From contig CAAAJI010000004.1 of NCBI GenBank assembly GCA_900642245.1, positions 379,266-443,265 on the forward strand: a stretch of 64,000 bases of DNA, in the 5' to 3' direction. The notes under the pieces are model-generated. The model did no database searches. It saw only the letters and a program-made list of their open reading frames with translations, and was not told the DNA's origin. The DNA is from Fragilaria radians. Taxonomy: Eukaryota > Bacillariophyta > Fragilariophyceae > Fragilariales > Fragilariaceae. Positions 34,117 through 46,162 of this stretch are shown piece by piece (within the stretch, counting starts at the first letter, position 1; every line of letters begins with the position of its first letter). The position numbers were made by a program, and so were the translations under genes.

Positions 34117-34936
34117 TAAGACCATCATATCTAAATTATCGTCAATATTCTTGTCTTGATTAAATGGAAGGAACACCTCCATGTCCCATACAGCTTTGGT
34201 CTAACAATGATTCAGAGGCTCATTACTTTGCTATGTAAGAATCTTCTACACTAAAGGCATATTTTCAAAGTCTTTCTTAGAATCTAGGATGGACCTTTGT
34301 CAATGTTTCTGCGGCATTCATTCGTTTACCTTTTACATATTTTCCACCCATTTAATATCTTGTTGTACTCATTTTCAAGGTTACGTCAAACATGCCGATC
34401 TTTTTGTGTTTCATTTCCAGACCATGAAGAAATTTCGTCTCCATAAATTTAAATGTGAAGATATAGGTGGGTGATAGTCATCTTCATCACCGAAAAATCA
34501 TCGTAGCGATCCCAAGGAAAGTATATCCTTTTAGCATAACGGATTCATTTCAAGATCTACAACTCACCTTCAAAAATTATATAGTTGGTACTTTAAAGGA
34601 GTTGTTTCATTGACTTATTCAACAAAGAATTTTACTGACGAAAGAAATAATTCTAAATCAGATATTTGTTTATATGAATGGATAGAGGTACAAGGAAGGC
34701 ACGTTTGAAAACTCCTTGAATTCGAAATCAATACATTTTAAAGGAGTTACTTTTCGAGATGCTATCAAGTACTCAACTTCCTTGGGGCCTTATCTAACGT
34801 CATGATGAATGCATAAAATCATTAAGGCTACGACGAAAATTATTGAACGGGTTTCACCTCCAGCGTCCCGCAAGACTCATCGCCTTTTACTCATTGTACA
34901 CTTTAGCTTTATCCTAAAACATGTTTCCTCAATCTG
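34117..34936. other. Gene-free convergent gap
   Basis: 0.8 kb between the 3' ends of the CS-SAP gene and the PPR gene. It has only short frames and no feature seen. Confidence 0.5.
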
Positions 34937-37588
34937 TCAGTCAATCAGATTACGGTTCCATGATTTTGGCATTTGTTCTAATATGGTCAAAATTTTTGTT
35001 TCCTCAATAACTCGACTACCTTCGCCAAATACAGGTGTAAGGACGAGTTCTTCGTACAAGCCAACGGAGCAAGCATTGCGAAGTTGAGCCAATACAAAGC
35101 CATCAACCTGCCCAACGGAAATACATTTCCCAAAAAGGGTTCGTAACAAATCCTCGCGAGATATCAAATCTTCATCTTTCAATTTTGGCATTAATTTGTT
35201 GACAGCTTTGAATAGCGTGCCAAATGTGATTTGGTTTGGCTGAGCATGTGGCGATAAAGAAAGTTTTTGAAATGTGCGAAGGGCTACCTCTAGTGCCTCT
35301 TGTCGTCCCTCTTCAGGACCATCGTAGTACGCGCAGCAGTTAATCACAGAACTATATGTTGTTGTATCAGGATGGATCTCTGTTTGATCTTCCAAGTACT
35401 TTAACAAGGCTTCAGCTTTCTGAACCGCATCAAGGCGACCGCTTCGGCCCCATGCTTTAATAACTATATTATACGAAATAACAGATTGTCTAAATCCGCG
35501 CTCCTCATTTGACAACGACTGCATATGATCAAGAATTTGTTGTGACCGTTCAGCGCCTCCATTTCTGGCATTATTTGCCCAAGCATTCAAAACATTGCAA
35601 AAGGTGATTTCATCAGGCTTAACATACTCATCTCCAGCTTCATATTGAGCTTCCATCCATTGAAGTATTCTTTCAGCTTTTATTCCAGCATCAGGGTCAT
35701 TGCTTCGAGACCAGCAGTTAACAAGTGTATTGAAAACTATACGTGAGGGTCGTGCGTGTCCCAGACCTTTGGCGTAAAGTCGGATCATTCGATCTACTGT
35801 AGCTTGTGCTCGCCGAGCAGCTCCGTTTGGATCTCGGCGTGCAAATGCATCGATTAGCGTGACATAACTTATCGCATTCGGCTTAACGGCTTCATCTCCT
35901 GACTTCTCATATTCCTCTTCCATTCGTTTCAGTATCGCCTCAGCCCTGTCAAGAGCGTCATCGTGCCGACTATTACTCCATGCTCTCATGACTGTAGTCA
36001 TACATATTGTATTTGGACGTACTGTGCTTTTTCCTGAACGATACATTTCTTCCATCACCTCCAACAATTTTTCCGCATTCTGTGGTGCATTCGAAACGCC
36101 AGATGTCGCCCACGCAAGCATTACCCCGCCCCAAGTCTTTTCATTTGGTTCAACGCATTTTTCTCCCTCTTGTGATCTTCTAATCATCTCAGTAAGAAGT
36201 CTTTGGGCTTGCTCTGCGTGTTTTGATTTATTCCTTGGATCTTTCATTCGAGCTATCGCACTAATGACTGCGTTATAGGTAATTGTTGTTGGATAAATTC
36301 CTGTAATTTTTCCATCTTCATGAAGTGTATACATATGCCGAATGACTCTTTCAGCAAGTTCAGCAGCATTCGTATCGAGACTATTTCCAATCGCAGATAT
36401 CGCAGTTGTGTATGACAATGCACTAGGCTTGCAATACGACTTATGTTCAATATACTTTTGCTCCATCTCTTGCAAGATGCATAAAGCTCTTGATGCTGCC
36501 ATCCGGCGCTCTTTATGACTTTTTGCTTTTGACCATGCCATCAATAATGCTGTGTAAGCCACCATGTCAGGTTCTACCGCGTTGTTTACCATTCTCTTGA
36601 TAATTGCTTCTGCACGACGCGCCAGATTGTGTTCCCGGCTTCTTGCAAGGCCGCTGATAACCGCTGTGTATGTAATAACATTTGGTCGAATAGAGTCAAC
36701 TGACTGCTGTTGTAAGTTATCTTCAACATCGAATTCACTCAAAATATCCAAGGCGGCACCAAGCCGTTCCATTTCCTTAAGGATTGCTTCGGCTCGCTCC
36801 ATAGCTCCACGTACTATTCCTGACCTTTGACACCAAGCATTAATAACTGAAGTAAAGACCCATTTGTTTGGCGGCATTCCTCGTTGCGACATTCGATGTA
36901 TGATATCCTCCGCATGTAAGGCTGAATCCTTAGTTTTCTCTAAATCATCTTCTGCCCATGCCCTGCATACTAGCATATAAGATGCTTCATTTGGTTCTAA
37001 ATCATCATCACCGGTTTTGTCATACATAGACTCCAAATGATCAAGAAGAGATTGAGCTTTTCCAGCCGCGCGAGGATGATCCGAGTTTACCCATCCATGG
37101 ATAACAGTATTGTAACAAGTCACATCTGGCTTTGCTATGAAATCTGAAGATAATGTTTTGATTTTTGATTGGTCTGAAGCTTTCCGATAATGATTTTCCA
37201 TAAGTTTTAAGGTATCCTCTGCCAGTTGAACTTTCCCATCTGCAACAAAATTTTGCAAAATCACGTTGAAACCCGATGATGTGACATGAGAATCAAGGTA
37301 ATTAAATGATTGCAAGGGTTCATTACTAATGTGAAGCAAAGGATTCAGCAAGAGAGAGGATACTTCGTTAACATTGTCGTTCATCGCTTCATGAAGAATG
37401 GAATTCTTTTTCAGCAGCTGTTCCTTTCGAAATCGACATGTCAACGAACTGCCTCTTTGGATTGCCATGAATACTGTGAAGCATCTCGCAATACAATTGA
37501 ATGGACCATAGCCGAATGAATTCTGTTCGATAGAACGTGGCCGTTTCCGCACATTCATGACTTTGGGCAAAATGTAGGAATTGGGCAT
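34937..37588 (-). CDS. Pentatricopeptide repeat (PPR) protein
   Basis: 883 residues in one exon, ATG at 37588. From about residue 150 to 830 there are roughly 15-17 PPR units. Their consensus looks like T(Y/F)(N/T)(T/A)V(I/M)xAW(A/S)xSxxxxAxxRAExIL, followed by a short loop and P(N/D)xx(T/S)Y, for example TYTAVISGLARSREHNLARR and TYNAVISAIARMKDPRNKSK. The N-terminus has few acidic residues and many Arg/Lys, compatible with mitochondrial or plastid import, but the prediction is weak. PPR proteins bind single-stranded organelle RNA and guide its processing, stability or translation. No C-terminal E/DYW or SMR domain is visible, so it is P-class. The units are longer than the plant 35-residue norm because of inserted loops. 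It is convergent with the upstream CS-SAP gene. Confidence 0.93.
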   Translation of the reverse strand: MPNSYILPKVMNVRKRPRSIEQNSFGYGPFNCIARCFTVFMAIQRGSSLTCRFRKEQLLKKNSILHEAMNDNVNEVSSLLLNPLLHISNEPLQSFNYLDSHVTSSGFNVILQNFVADGKVQLAEDTLKLMENHYRKASDQSKIKTLSSDFIAKPDVTCYNTVIHGWVNSDHPRAAGKAQSLLDHLESMYDKTGDDDLEPNEASYMLVCRAWAEDDLEKTKDSALHAEDIIHRMSQRGMPPNKWVFTSVINAWCQRSGIVRGAMERAEAILKEMERLGAALDILSEFDVEDNLQQQSVDSIRPNVITYTAVISGLARSREHNLARRAEAIIKRMVNNAVEPDMVAYTALLMAWSKAKSHKERRMAASRALCILQEMEQKYIEHKSYCKPSALSYTTAISAIGNSLDTNAAELAERVIRHMYTLHEDGKITGIYPTTITYNAVISAIARMKDPRNKSKHAEQAQRLLTEMIRRSQEGEKCVEPNEKTWGGVMLAWATSGVSNAPQNAEKLLEVMEEMYRSGKSTVRPNTICMTTVMRAWSNSRHDDALDRAEAILKRMEEEYEKSGDEAVKPNAISYVTLIDAFARRDPNGAARRAQATVDRMIRLYAKGLGHARPSRIVFNTLVNCWSRSNDPDAGIKAERILQWMEAQYEAGDEYVKPDEITFCNVLNAWANNARNGGAERSQQILDHMQSLSNEERGFRQSVISYNIVIKAWGRSGRLDAVQKAEALLKYLEDQTEIHPDTTTYSSVINCCAYYDGPEEGRQEALEVALRTFQKLSLSPHAQPNQITFGTLFKAVNKLMPKLKDEDLISREDLLRTLFGKCISVGQVDGFVLAQLRNACSVGLYEELVLTPVFGEGSRVIEETKILTILEQMPKSWNRNLID

Positions 37589-40500
37589 TCTTCCTCCTTG
37601 AAGTACAAATTCAATCCTTTAAGGAAACAAGGTCACTTCCCTGTTAGGAGTACGGGCTACGCAACATTTTTTTATGAACAAAATTCACGGTTAGGGACAA
37701 CAAACGTCTGTCTTGATTAAAACTTATAAACTACTTCCTTTAAGCCATATTTAATCTAAAGCACATCTTCCAAGGGAGAAAAGAGAAAAAGATATCAATA
37801 ATTCAAGTTTCTTTGTAATCTCAGGATTTCATCGATCTTGTCTCATGCACAAAAGACTGGTCGTGCCCATAACATTAATGAATTAATTCAACACTTGAAA
37901 TAAAATCCTGGGTAAGGTTATAGAGCTTTCCTCTTCAATCCAAATCCTTTCCTAGAGAATCTGAACTTTTTGTCTTGTCATCATTATTTCATTCTTATTC
38001 TGTCCTTGAGAAGAGATTTTCTAGAATATCCCTTTTTCAATTAGAGAGTAAACATAGCGTCTAGCTTTTCTCTATACCACTATTCATACTAGGTTTGGTT
38101 TCGCTTGTCATGAACTACTTATTCCCATTAGTATGACGATAGATTATGAAACCACGCCTTCCTAAATTGATGTTACTTAAAATCGTATTTTCAAATGGTA
38201 AAAAAACAGAACCGCTTACTGTCTCTTATACTTTCAATTAGAAACATAAAGAAAAAGAAGGAACATCAATGTAATAATCAACATCAAGTTAAACTGAAGT
38301 TTTGGTATTCAGACGTTCGTAGATGAGTCCGACCAACTTACCCTGCTTTATCAATGTATGACTTTCTCAAGTAGGAAATATTCCGAGCCGCGATTGCCAT
38401 TGTACATCCAAAGTGAAAAATAATAAAATGTCATCGGTTTTATATCTTCAATTGATTTGAATAAGCTCAGGGGATTCAAAGCAAGACCCCTTTAGCATCT
38501 TTTAAAATGTAGCAAAGGCCTACGCTTAGCTAATCATCAACTTTAGAGCCTAACTTTACCCCCCAAAAATGTATCTTTCTGCCTATTTCTCCTTGTATTG
38601 AAGCTCTCTTTCCATAGGATAAAATGCTCATTAATTCTCCAAACCATGTCACACCTCCAGTAATTTGACAGCTGTATTGGACTGAATCATGAGTCCCATT
38701 GCTCTTTTTTGCAGAATAAGCCACGTAGAACAATCTTTGTTGAATGTCTACCGTTTGTCATCCCCCTACCTAGTGTTATACCTCAACCTTAGCTCGTATT
38801 CGATGAAGTGATGTGGAGGTATTATATCCTGTCAATATGCTATGCTGAGTTAAAAGCCTTTCCGGATGTGTGTAGATTACCGCTCCTTTTCCCATCCTTC
38901 CGCTAATTCCTCAGATCAAGGTCTAGGCCACTTTACAAAAGTGACTGACAACTAGGTAACTTATCTATATGTCATTTATTTCCCGGGGAATTAATTATTA
39001 TTCAAAGAAGTGGATGTAACTCCTGTGTACAAGCCATCTTAGAATGGGTCGCATTGATGATGAAAATAGGAAGCGATACCTATGGCAAACTTTCTTGGAA
39101 TTTTGAAATGAATATGATATGAAAACAAATTCTGACAAAGGTCACCCACTTATGTTTTAATTTCTTAACAATGCATTGCATACTCTTTCCAGGATGATTG
39201 GACAGTAGAAGAAGTACTGCATTGATAAAATGGCGCCTTGAAGACTACTGCAGTGTTGAATAAGACGAATGAATGCACTTAAGAGTATTGATTTTGACGC
39301 GCGTGGGATTCAGGTCGGCTCTCAAATGAGGACATTGAACATCTAATTCAGCAATCTATACTCTCAAAAGTGTTCACAATCAGGAAATATTGTCTCCTTT
39401 AGTATATTCAGAATAGAATGTTGAATCCTTAGTTGTACCTTTTCTTTAAGAGAATTTGACCAGTATGCAAGCGGTTGGGACTTTGCAGCCAGTGTGCTCC
39501 TACATGAGTATATCAATTGTGTGACTCTGGATGATATAGCTTGTCGTAGTAATTTACTTGAGAATCACTGATCCTCCAATCTATCAGCTTCTACAGTTCT
39601 AAACTGATTGGCTTCTTGTCGCAGCTTTTAACGACACTGAGAAATTCAAGAATTGAGGTGGAAGCCAAAAAAGACATATGGGTGAATGGATTGAATTATG
39701 GAGTAAAGAAAAAAAGTGACAAGGTACAAGGACAATGACCTTAAGTGAATTCCTTGATGCCCTAGAAAATTTGTGAGACATTGCATCCTCCAATAAAGAG
39801 TCTGTACGTTATTCGAAAATTTGAGAGGCCAACACATAATTGCTGGGATTGATTGTATATGTCTGAGTATATGGCCCCGCATTACTGTGCATATTCTCTT
39901 GTTAAATTTGACGATAAATGGTTCTGCAATGATATCATCGTGGGTGACCAGTTCTTTTCATGAATTAACAATGCTCTTGGAAGCTAAAAATTCAACAGGA
40001 ATTTCTGAGAGTATTTTAAGATAGTCGATTGAATAAAAGAAGAGACTTTAAAAATGGGATCACACATTGTCTGAAACTATGCAGGATTTATGAGGAGGCT
40101 TGATTTGACAAATATGATCCATGATTTAGAGGTAGGCTGAATGAGAAATTGAGGATCACATAAAACATCCTTTCCCTGATTTCAATTCGGGAGAGAGATA
40201 GAATCTGTGATGAATATGCGTCATCTATGCTTACCAATATACATTTCTAATCTTTGCAACGAATTCCCCGAATCAGTCCCTTTTCTTGGTACGGTCATTT
40301 ATGTATTACTTTATCCACCAATACACCTCTAGCTTTCCTAAAAATTTATTGAGGTGAAAAAATGGTACGTGACGTATATTTCTAATTTTATCTTTCAGTT
40401 TTTAGTGTCCGTATCTTGTGACAGATTGATATTCCAAGCGAGGAATATCAGCAGGTAGGACTTACATCAACATAAGTCGGAAGTTAGAAATTAAGTTGGA

Positions 40501-41125
40501 AGTTAAAGAGAAAAGGAAGGAGGCCATTACATCCAAGAGAGCACTTATTTTGCCTCTGGAACAAGAGCTAATAGCATTCAAAGAGTGTGATAAATAGCAA
40601 CATGTTAATGCGTAGTTGTGTACAGGGGATCTTCCGAGCAAGATGCGCATGTCACAAAATCCTATGAAGTAACCTTCTTTCCAATGCCACATTTTTTGAG
40701 TTATAGCATGAGTGTATCTAGGGAGTCGTAGTTAGGAACCATGCTAGATTTGGGGCCTCTGTCATTTGATTAGCTATCGCAAGATCTTATCCCCAATTCA
40801 ATATCCTTGAGCAGTAAAAAGATTTAACTTTTTGTACTAGTACTAGCGACGGTAAGAGAGGAAAACTTGAAGTTGGATATCCATTGGAAACAAAAGAATG
40901 TTATTTTTCTTCAACAATAGTTGACTGTAGAAGTATGTATCGGTGTACCAAGAAGGGATCTAAACATGAAGATACGATTGAAACTTGTAGATTCGCACTC
41001 GTAGAGATAGCACGTAGTGAGAAAGAAGATCGTCTTTCAGTACCACTCAGATCTGATCTACGTGGAATCCTGTATTCCAGAGGAAGAAGCTTCCTAATCT
41101 TCATAAAATCGATCAAACAAATAAA
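37589..41125. other. Gene-free region upstream of PPR and Lhcf genes
   Basis: 3.5 kb with no supported gene. Weak coding-like fragments occur near 39840-40140 on the + strand (for example KFDDKWFCNDIIVGDQFFS, and FDKYDP after a stop), which could be an old transposase remnant, but I cannot name it. The last 300 bp are the Lhcf promoter region. Confidence 0.45.
40834..40846 (+). promoter_or_regulatory. GTACTAGTACTAG motif upstream of Lhcf
   Basis: A palindromic GTACTAGTAC word extended to GTACTAGTACTAG, about 280 bp before the Lhcf start codon. Similar words occur 38-43 bp before NOL8 and twice before the SET gene. A regulatory role is a guess. Confidence 0.3.
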
Positions 41126-41713
41126 ATGAAGTGCGCCATCCTTGCCTCTCTTCTTGCCTCCGCAGCCGCTTTTGCCCCTGCCAAATCCGCATCCAAGGTC
41201 ACTGCCCTTAACTCCTTCGAGGGTGAACTTGGTGCACAAGACCCTCTTGGATTCTTTGATCCTCTCGGACTTGTTGCTGATGGTGACCAAGAGAAGTTTG
41301 ATCGTCTCCGATACGTTGAAATCAAGCACGGACGTATTTCCATGCTTGCTGTTGTCGGATATTTGGTTGCTGAAGCGGGAATCCGTCTTCCAGGAGACAT
41401 TGACTACTCCGGCACCAGCTTCGAATCCATTCCAAATGGATTTGCTGCTATCAACGCTATCCCAGCTGCAGGACTTGCCCAAATCATCGCCTTCGTTGGT
41501 TTCCTTGAGCTTGCAGTAATGAAGGACATCACCGGAGGAGAATTCGTCGGTGATTTCCGTAACGGTGCCCTTGACTTCGGATGGGACTCCTTTGACGAAG
41601 AGACCAAGCTTGCCAAGCGTGCCATTGAGCTCAACCAAGGACGCGCAGCACAAATGGGAATTCTTGCACTCATGGTTCACGAACAACTCGGAGTCTCTAT
41701 CCTTCCCAACTAA
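41126..41713 (+). CDS. Lhcf: Fucoxanthin chlorophyll a/c-binding protein (LHC family)
   Basis: 195 residues. The presequence ends in ASAAA-FAP, the diatom ASAFAP-type plastid signal. The mature protein has the first LHC helix (RLRYVEIKHGRISMLAVVGY) with the Glu and His chlorophyll ligands. A middle hydrophobic helix runs through AAGLAQIIAFVGFLEL. The third helix is ELNQGRAAQMGILALMVHEQ. Length fits the Lhcf group. The protein binds fucoxanthin and chlorophylls a and c in the thylakoid membrane and feeds mainly photosystem II. Codons are clearly biased to C or G at the third position, unlike all neighbours, which points to high expression. The bias also creates a 261-codon open frame on the opposite strand, which I treat as an artefact. 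There is no intron. Confidence 0.97.
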   Translation: MKCAILASLLASAAAFAPAKSASKVTALNSFEGELGAQDPLGFFDPLGLVADGDQEKFDRLRYVEIKHGRISMLAVVGYLVAEAGIRLPGDIDYSGTSFESIPNGFAAINAIPAAGLAQIIAFVGFLELAVMKDITGGEFVGDFRNGALDFGWDSFDEETKLAKRAIELNQGRAAQMGILALMVHEQLGVSILPN

Positions 41714-44592
41714 GTAAATTTATGTACATTCCATAAATTAGTACGATATAGAGCGTAATGGAGTTTAACATTATTTTCTTAATTGTCACTATGTGTCTTC
41801 TGATATTAACTATACCCAAAATAGTACATGGATGGCTGCTTGAAGAACACCTCATCAACATTAAACGGGTTTTTTACAAATGGGATGTGAGCAATGTAAT
41901 ACATTTCCAACTGATTTACTTCTTGATTCTCTTTCTACATTTGTCGTCTTCGTAATATTCTATTCAACATCTCTTTCTTTGTCTATTGTTCCTAAAGCTT
42001 CCGCTTCTAGGACTGTCTATTTTGTGATTTCCTTACGAATTGTTTTATCCATAACTGTCATGCCCTTATTGAAGAAATGATGTACTTCTCTCTTTCAGAT
42101 TTGTAAATAACAATCTCTTCAACTAGTTTAGTGTGACCTGAACTCTAGTGCCCTTAGATCACACGCACAATAAGTGCACCATGCATGATCAGGTATGCAT
42201 TCATTTTGTCAGAGTATACCCGTCATATAGATTGATCTTCTTGTCATCCTGTTTTTCAATCCTTAATTAATCTAATTTGTATTCTATAGACATTCAAATC
42301 ATCGATATATATTTCCATTAGATAATAGTCTTAGGATTAGAAAAATGATACATTTCAAAGGAACACACTGCGTCGTTTTTGTCAACCAACTACTTTATTC
42401 CAGCCTTCTAATCACTAACCATTTAAAACGCTATCATACGACAAGTAAATTCGTAACAAAGTAACGCGGCATTATTCAACCCCTAGTTTTTCCATCTGAA
42501 GAATTCCATGCCTTCAATATCAATTGACAATTCAAAATCTACTCTTGTCGTAGCTCATTTTTACTGTGTTACTGATTTTGACTTCCTTTCCAAATCTAAC
42601 TTTTCCATGTTTTACGCGGTAAAGTGCAGCGTGTGTTTGCATTTTCTATCCATTATTTAGGATAATCAATTTTGAATTCCTCTGGTACATCTAGAAAGTT
42701 TTCAATTCTCTTGTTGGCTGCTGTCAATTCCAATGCCAACTTACTAGTCTTGAGCTTTCCAATCTTTGTTTGCCATTTTGTACCACGTCATTGCTTCTGG
42801 ACTTGATTTAGAAACTTTTGAATTCCTATTTGTTCTCTTCACTTCGTAGCGAGCTCTTTCTGTCTCCATTTGAAACCTGATTACCTAGAAATTTAACTTT
42901 ACAGGTATTCCCAAAGAAAAGCAATCATTTCACAAAACTTCTCATAGCAAATAGCACTGTTATTGCCCTAGTTGATTGGTGAAAACAAGGTGATAAATGC
43001 GTTTGGATGCACAACGAGATCTCCAGTTTACCTTTGCTATACGCATTTGCGTCAAGCTTAGGAATCATGTTTCGTACGCAATTTTGTTGTAAGTGCTATT
43101 CTCTCATCTTGATTCTTCCAATAAATCGAATGATTTCTACTTATCAGCCAAGATTGGTTCCAGGATTTTTGAGTGCGCACTATTTACGTGAAAGGCCATA
43201 AAAATTCGTTCTACATACCATACATCAAATACATAATTATTTGATAAGCATAGGAAGACTATTCCGCAACACAAAAGCCTGGATTACATATGGAATCTAT
43301 CTGTTTAGGTCTTGTAAATTCTCGGCTGCTTAATTCTTGTATAATTCGATGGCTGCAATAATGTAAACACATGTCCCTTCTATATCATAACTTTACCTGT
43401 ATATTTCATGTGTTATTGAATAAGCTGGTTCTCACCGTGAGTAATTACTTGCTTCATTCACAGGAGTCCTAAACTATCGAAATTGACTTGTGACCCTTTC
43501 GAGTTGTGCGCATCTCCCCGCATTCATGTGCAGTGACCTTTTAGACTCTATTCATCACCATCATCTAATTTGTATACTATCATTTATATTGCTGATCCTG
43601 ATAACTGCAACCCAATACCCTTGGAAAGAAGTTAAGGAAAATCTAAATCTTTCATGACACTGACCAAGGACCTTTCCAAGACAATGGCAACTACATAGCT
43701 GAATCCCTAGACTCTTATAGTGATTTTGACATTGGTACTGAAAGGGGCCAAAGGTCAGTGAGCTCTAGTATCAAGATCAATAACGTGTTTATCCTTGATG
43801 ATCATCAAGTAAGCTACTAGAGAAGAGGATGCAGAGCTTTCATGAAGCTCTTAGTAGTATCAATATTCCAAAAATAGTCTCTTGTGAGTATCAGAGGAAG
43901 CCGTTATCGTTGCACGAACTAGAACGTACACAAATGTTTTATTTTTCGGTCGTTACCTTGATCACACACACTAGATTATCCTTCAATCTTTCTAATCACC
44001 TGTCAATTGTTTCTCAGTAGAGGCAGGTGTAACAGAGAGGCTGGCAGATACTATGGCACAACAAAAACAGAAAGTAACTGGCTTTCCAATATTCTTAACT
44101 ATTTTTTGTTTGTGAATTTGAAATTAGAGTGCTTATTATCTACGTGGGATAGATAAGTGTAATATTTACCATATTAAAATAATATTTATTGTCACTGTCG
44201 GAATATAGTATTGGGAAGAAATCTCTTTCTGCCAAGCATACATTAGAAGGATCAAAAGAAATAGTAACCAAATCGAATTCAGCTACGCTCTCTAAGGATA
44301 CAGATTCAAGCATTTGAGGGTTGCCAGCCCTGATATTTTGTTAGCTTTATCTTTGAAGACTTTAACTTCATTTTTATTTTATGAAGTTAATACAAATTGA
44401 TGCATGCCAGAAGGAAAGTTTGAAAAAATTGTGGTTGTGATTCATCACTTTGATTCCTTCTGGTAAGGTTAAAATCACTTTTTAATTCTCTGGATCTTGT
44501 CCATCCCCAAACGCATTTTACGCGTTGATGGTTGATATGAATCAAAACAAATTTTCTGGCAATAGGCAAAAGTGCTAGAGATGAAAACATGT
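41714..44592. other. Gene-free region
   Basis: 2.9 kb of AT-rich DNA between the Lhcf gene and the carbonic anhydrase 3' end. A fragment near 43660-43810 (+) reads DNGNYIAESLDSYSDFDIG before stops and could be an old coding remnant of unknown origin. Nothing else was seen. Confidence 0.45.
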
Positions 44593-45408
44593 TTATGAAC
44601 TAACACTTTTCGATTCTTGCGAAACATGAATGACGTGGCGGCCAGAACTAGCCTGGAGAGATCTAAAGTTTGGTCGATGAGGAACATGATTCTCTACCTT
44701 GGAAAGCTGTTCCTTTGTGATTTGCAGTGGCTCCTCGATCACGATCCACTTCACACCGGATCTACAAGGCGGTGTTGTCAAACTTCCATAATAGGAAAAA
44801 TAGGAATCGAGGGATGGCAGCAGCATATAGGGATTCCAGGTATCATTTTGATCCTGGCGGCTTTCGCCAAATTCAAAGAGGTCTATCACTCCTTCAAAAT
44901 TTTCATTATCGAAATCTCCTGAGGCATCAATAAGAACCCCGAACACCATCAATCCTTCTTGGCTAGAATGTACCAGATGAAGTTCGGCATCGTAACGTTG
45001 ATTGTCAATGGTATGCTCACTCCCCCCAACATGAAAATGTAATTGGAATAAGCTATACTCTGTGCTTCCAAAAGTTACCGTTGGTTTGCAGAGTCGCGGA
45101 AAGTGCAATTTTCCATGTGCAAGTGATACTTCGTTTAGACAATAGGAATGATAATAACTTATAACCAGGTCATCTTCACCATCAACTACAACATATTCTT
45201 CACTGCTTATCAGAGCAATGGGACTCTGCCCGAAGGCATCGCCACATTGGTTTACGATTCCCGGTTTGCAGGGTATGCCGCTCCACATGGGCTCATTCTT
45301 CCCGTATAAGAAAGGAGCGCACAAATCTTCGTAGTCAGGGGGGATTATGAAGGCCAAGACAATGAATAATGCTGTAACACCGATGAAAGTGTGACCGACG
45401 ACATTCAT
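44593..45408 (-). CDS. Alpha-type carbonic anhydrase with N-terminal hydrophobic segment
   Basis: 271 residues, one exon. Residues about 7-23 (TFIGVTALFIVLAFIIP) are a signal peptide or membrane anchor. The alpha-CA core follows: GQSPIALIS, then LFQLHFHVGGSEHTID with the first two zinc histidines, then DAELHLVH with the third. The SLTTPPCRSGVKWIV block contains the catalytic Thr, and NFRSLQ is the family's C-terminal NxRxxQ motif. All zinc ligands are present, so it should be active in interconverting CO2 and bicarbonate. The loop after the first two His is shorter than in human CA II. In diatoms alpha-CAs act in the carbon-concentrating mechanism at the cell surface, periplastidal space or stroma. 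No Phe-type plastid motif is evident, so a secretory or surface location is as likely. Confidence 0.93.
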   Translation of the reverse strand: MNVVGHTFIGVTALFIVLAFIIPPDYEDLCAPFLYGKNEPMWSGIPCKPGIVNQCGDAFGQSPIALISSEEYVVVDGEDDLVISYYHSYCLNEVSLAHGKLHFPRLCKPTVTFGSTEYSLFQLHFHVGGSEHTIDNQRYDAELHLVHSSQEGLMVFGVLIDASGDFDNENFEGVIDLFEFGESRQDQNDTWNPYMLLPSLDSYFSYYGSLTTPPCRSGVKWIVIEEPLQITKEQLSKVENHVPHRPNFRSLQASSGRHVIHVSQESKSVSS

Positions 45409-46162
45409 TTCTCCAAGGCATGAAAATTTTGTCCATGACCACTCTAGACTGTAACATCAAGTTTCGCAAAATATGTGGTATTGAAATCGGGGATGAATGT
45501 TTAGAGCCCAAAACGCGGCACATATCCGTTGAAACTGCCATCATCTTAATTAAGTCAAAAGAATAAATAATATTCAGAGACCCCGAGTTGGTTTCCATCA
45601 CCATCCTAATCCTTCAGTTAACTACAAAGCTATTACAAGAATTAACAGAAAAGATCATTTCTACTTTCTTGCATCTTGATGTATCAATTTATTTGGATTA
45701 CTTTGATAAGTCACTGAAATCTAATTATGAAATGTTCCTATTTTCTATTGAATTTACAGGCACTGATAAAAATTGCAACAGGAAGGCTCCTTGGATATAA
45801 AATAGCTTTCTAACCCAGCGGTGCTTGCTAACGGTACAACAATTTAGGCTCGATCACAATAGTATGTGTAACTTGGCTAACTTCATACCTTAATATCAAG
45901 AACCATATCCAACTTCAATAGAATTTGACCTCGCATTTGGTTTGTTAAGAATCCTCCACACAATGATGGACCAGAGCTAGTGCCGATGGATGAATTTCAT
46001 AGTGAGTTGGGCAGAATTTTATCGAGAATGATCAATAAAAAGTATTCAAAAAAATGAGAGAGTTTGCTGAGTTAACACCTCCTCAACTGTAAAAAGGTAC
46101 TGGTATACATTGTTAGTACTAGTATAAAAGACGCAACTCGTTTTGTCCATTAGAATTTGTCA
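45409..46162. other. Divergent intergenic region
   Basis: 0.75 kb between the carbonic anhydrase start (minus) and the NOL8-like start (plus), presumably holding both promoters. A TATA-like word with a CTAGTA motif precedes the NOL8 start and is listed separately. Confidence 0.5.
46115..46130 (+). promoter_or_regulatory. ACTAGTA/TATAAAAG core-promoter-like element of NOL8-like gene
   Basis: AGTACTAGTATAAAAG lies 33 bp before the ATG at 46163. It combines the palindromic GTACTAGTA-type word seen before two other genes with a TATA-box-like TATAAAAG. It sits very close to the start codon, so the 5' UTR would be very short or absent if it works as a TATA box. Confidence 0.35.

Noticed and set aside
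40901..41400. Further open frames overlapping Lhcf on both strands
   Set aside because: They arise from the GC-rich third positions of Lhcf and have no independent motif.
40901..41686. 261-codon open frame antisense to the Lhcf gene
   Set aside because: It mirrors the strongly biased codons of the light-harvesting gene; its own product is low-complexity with no domain, and most of it overlaps the Lhcf coding sequence.
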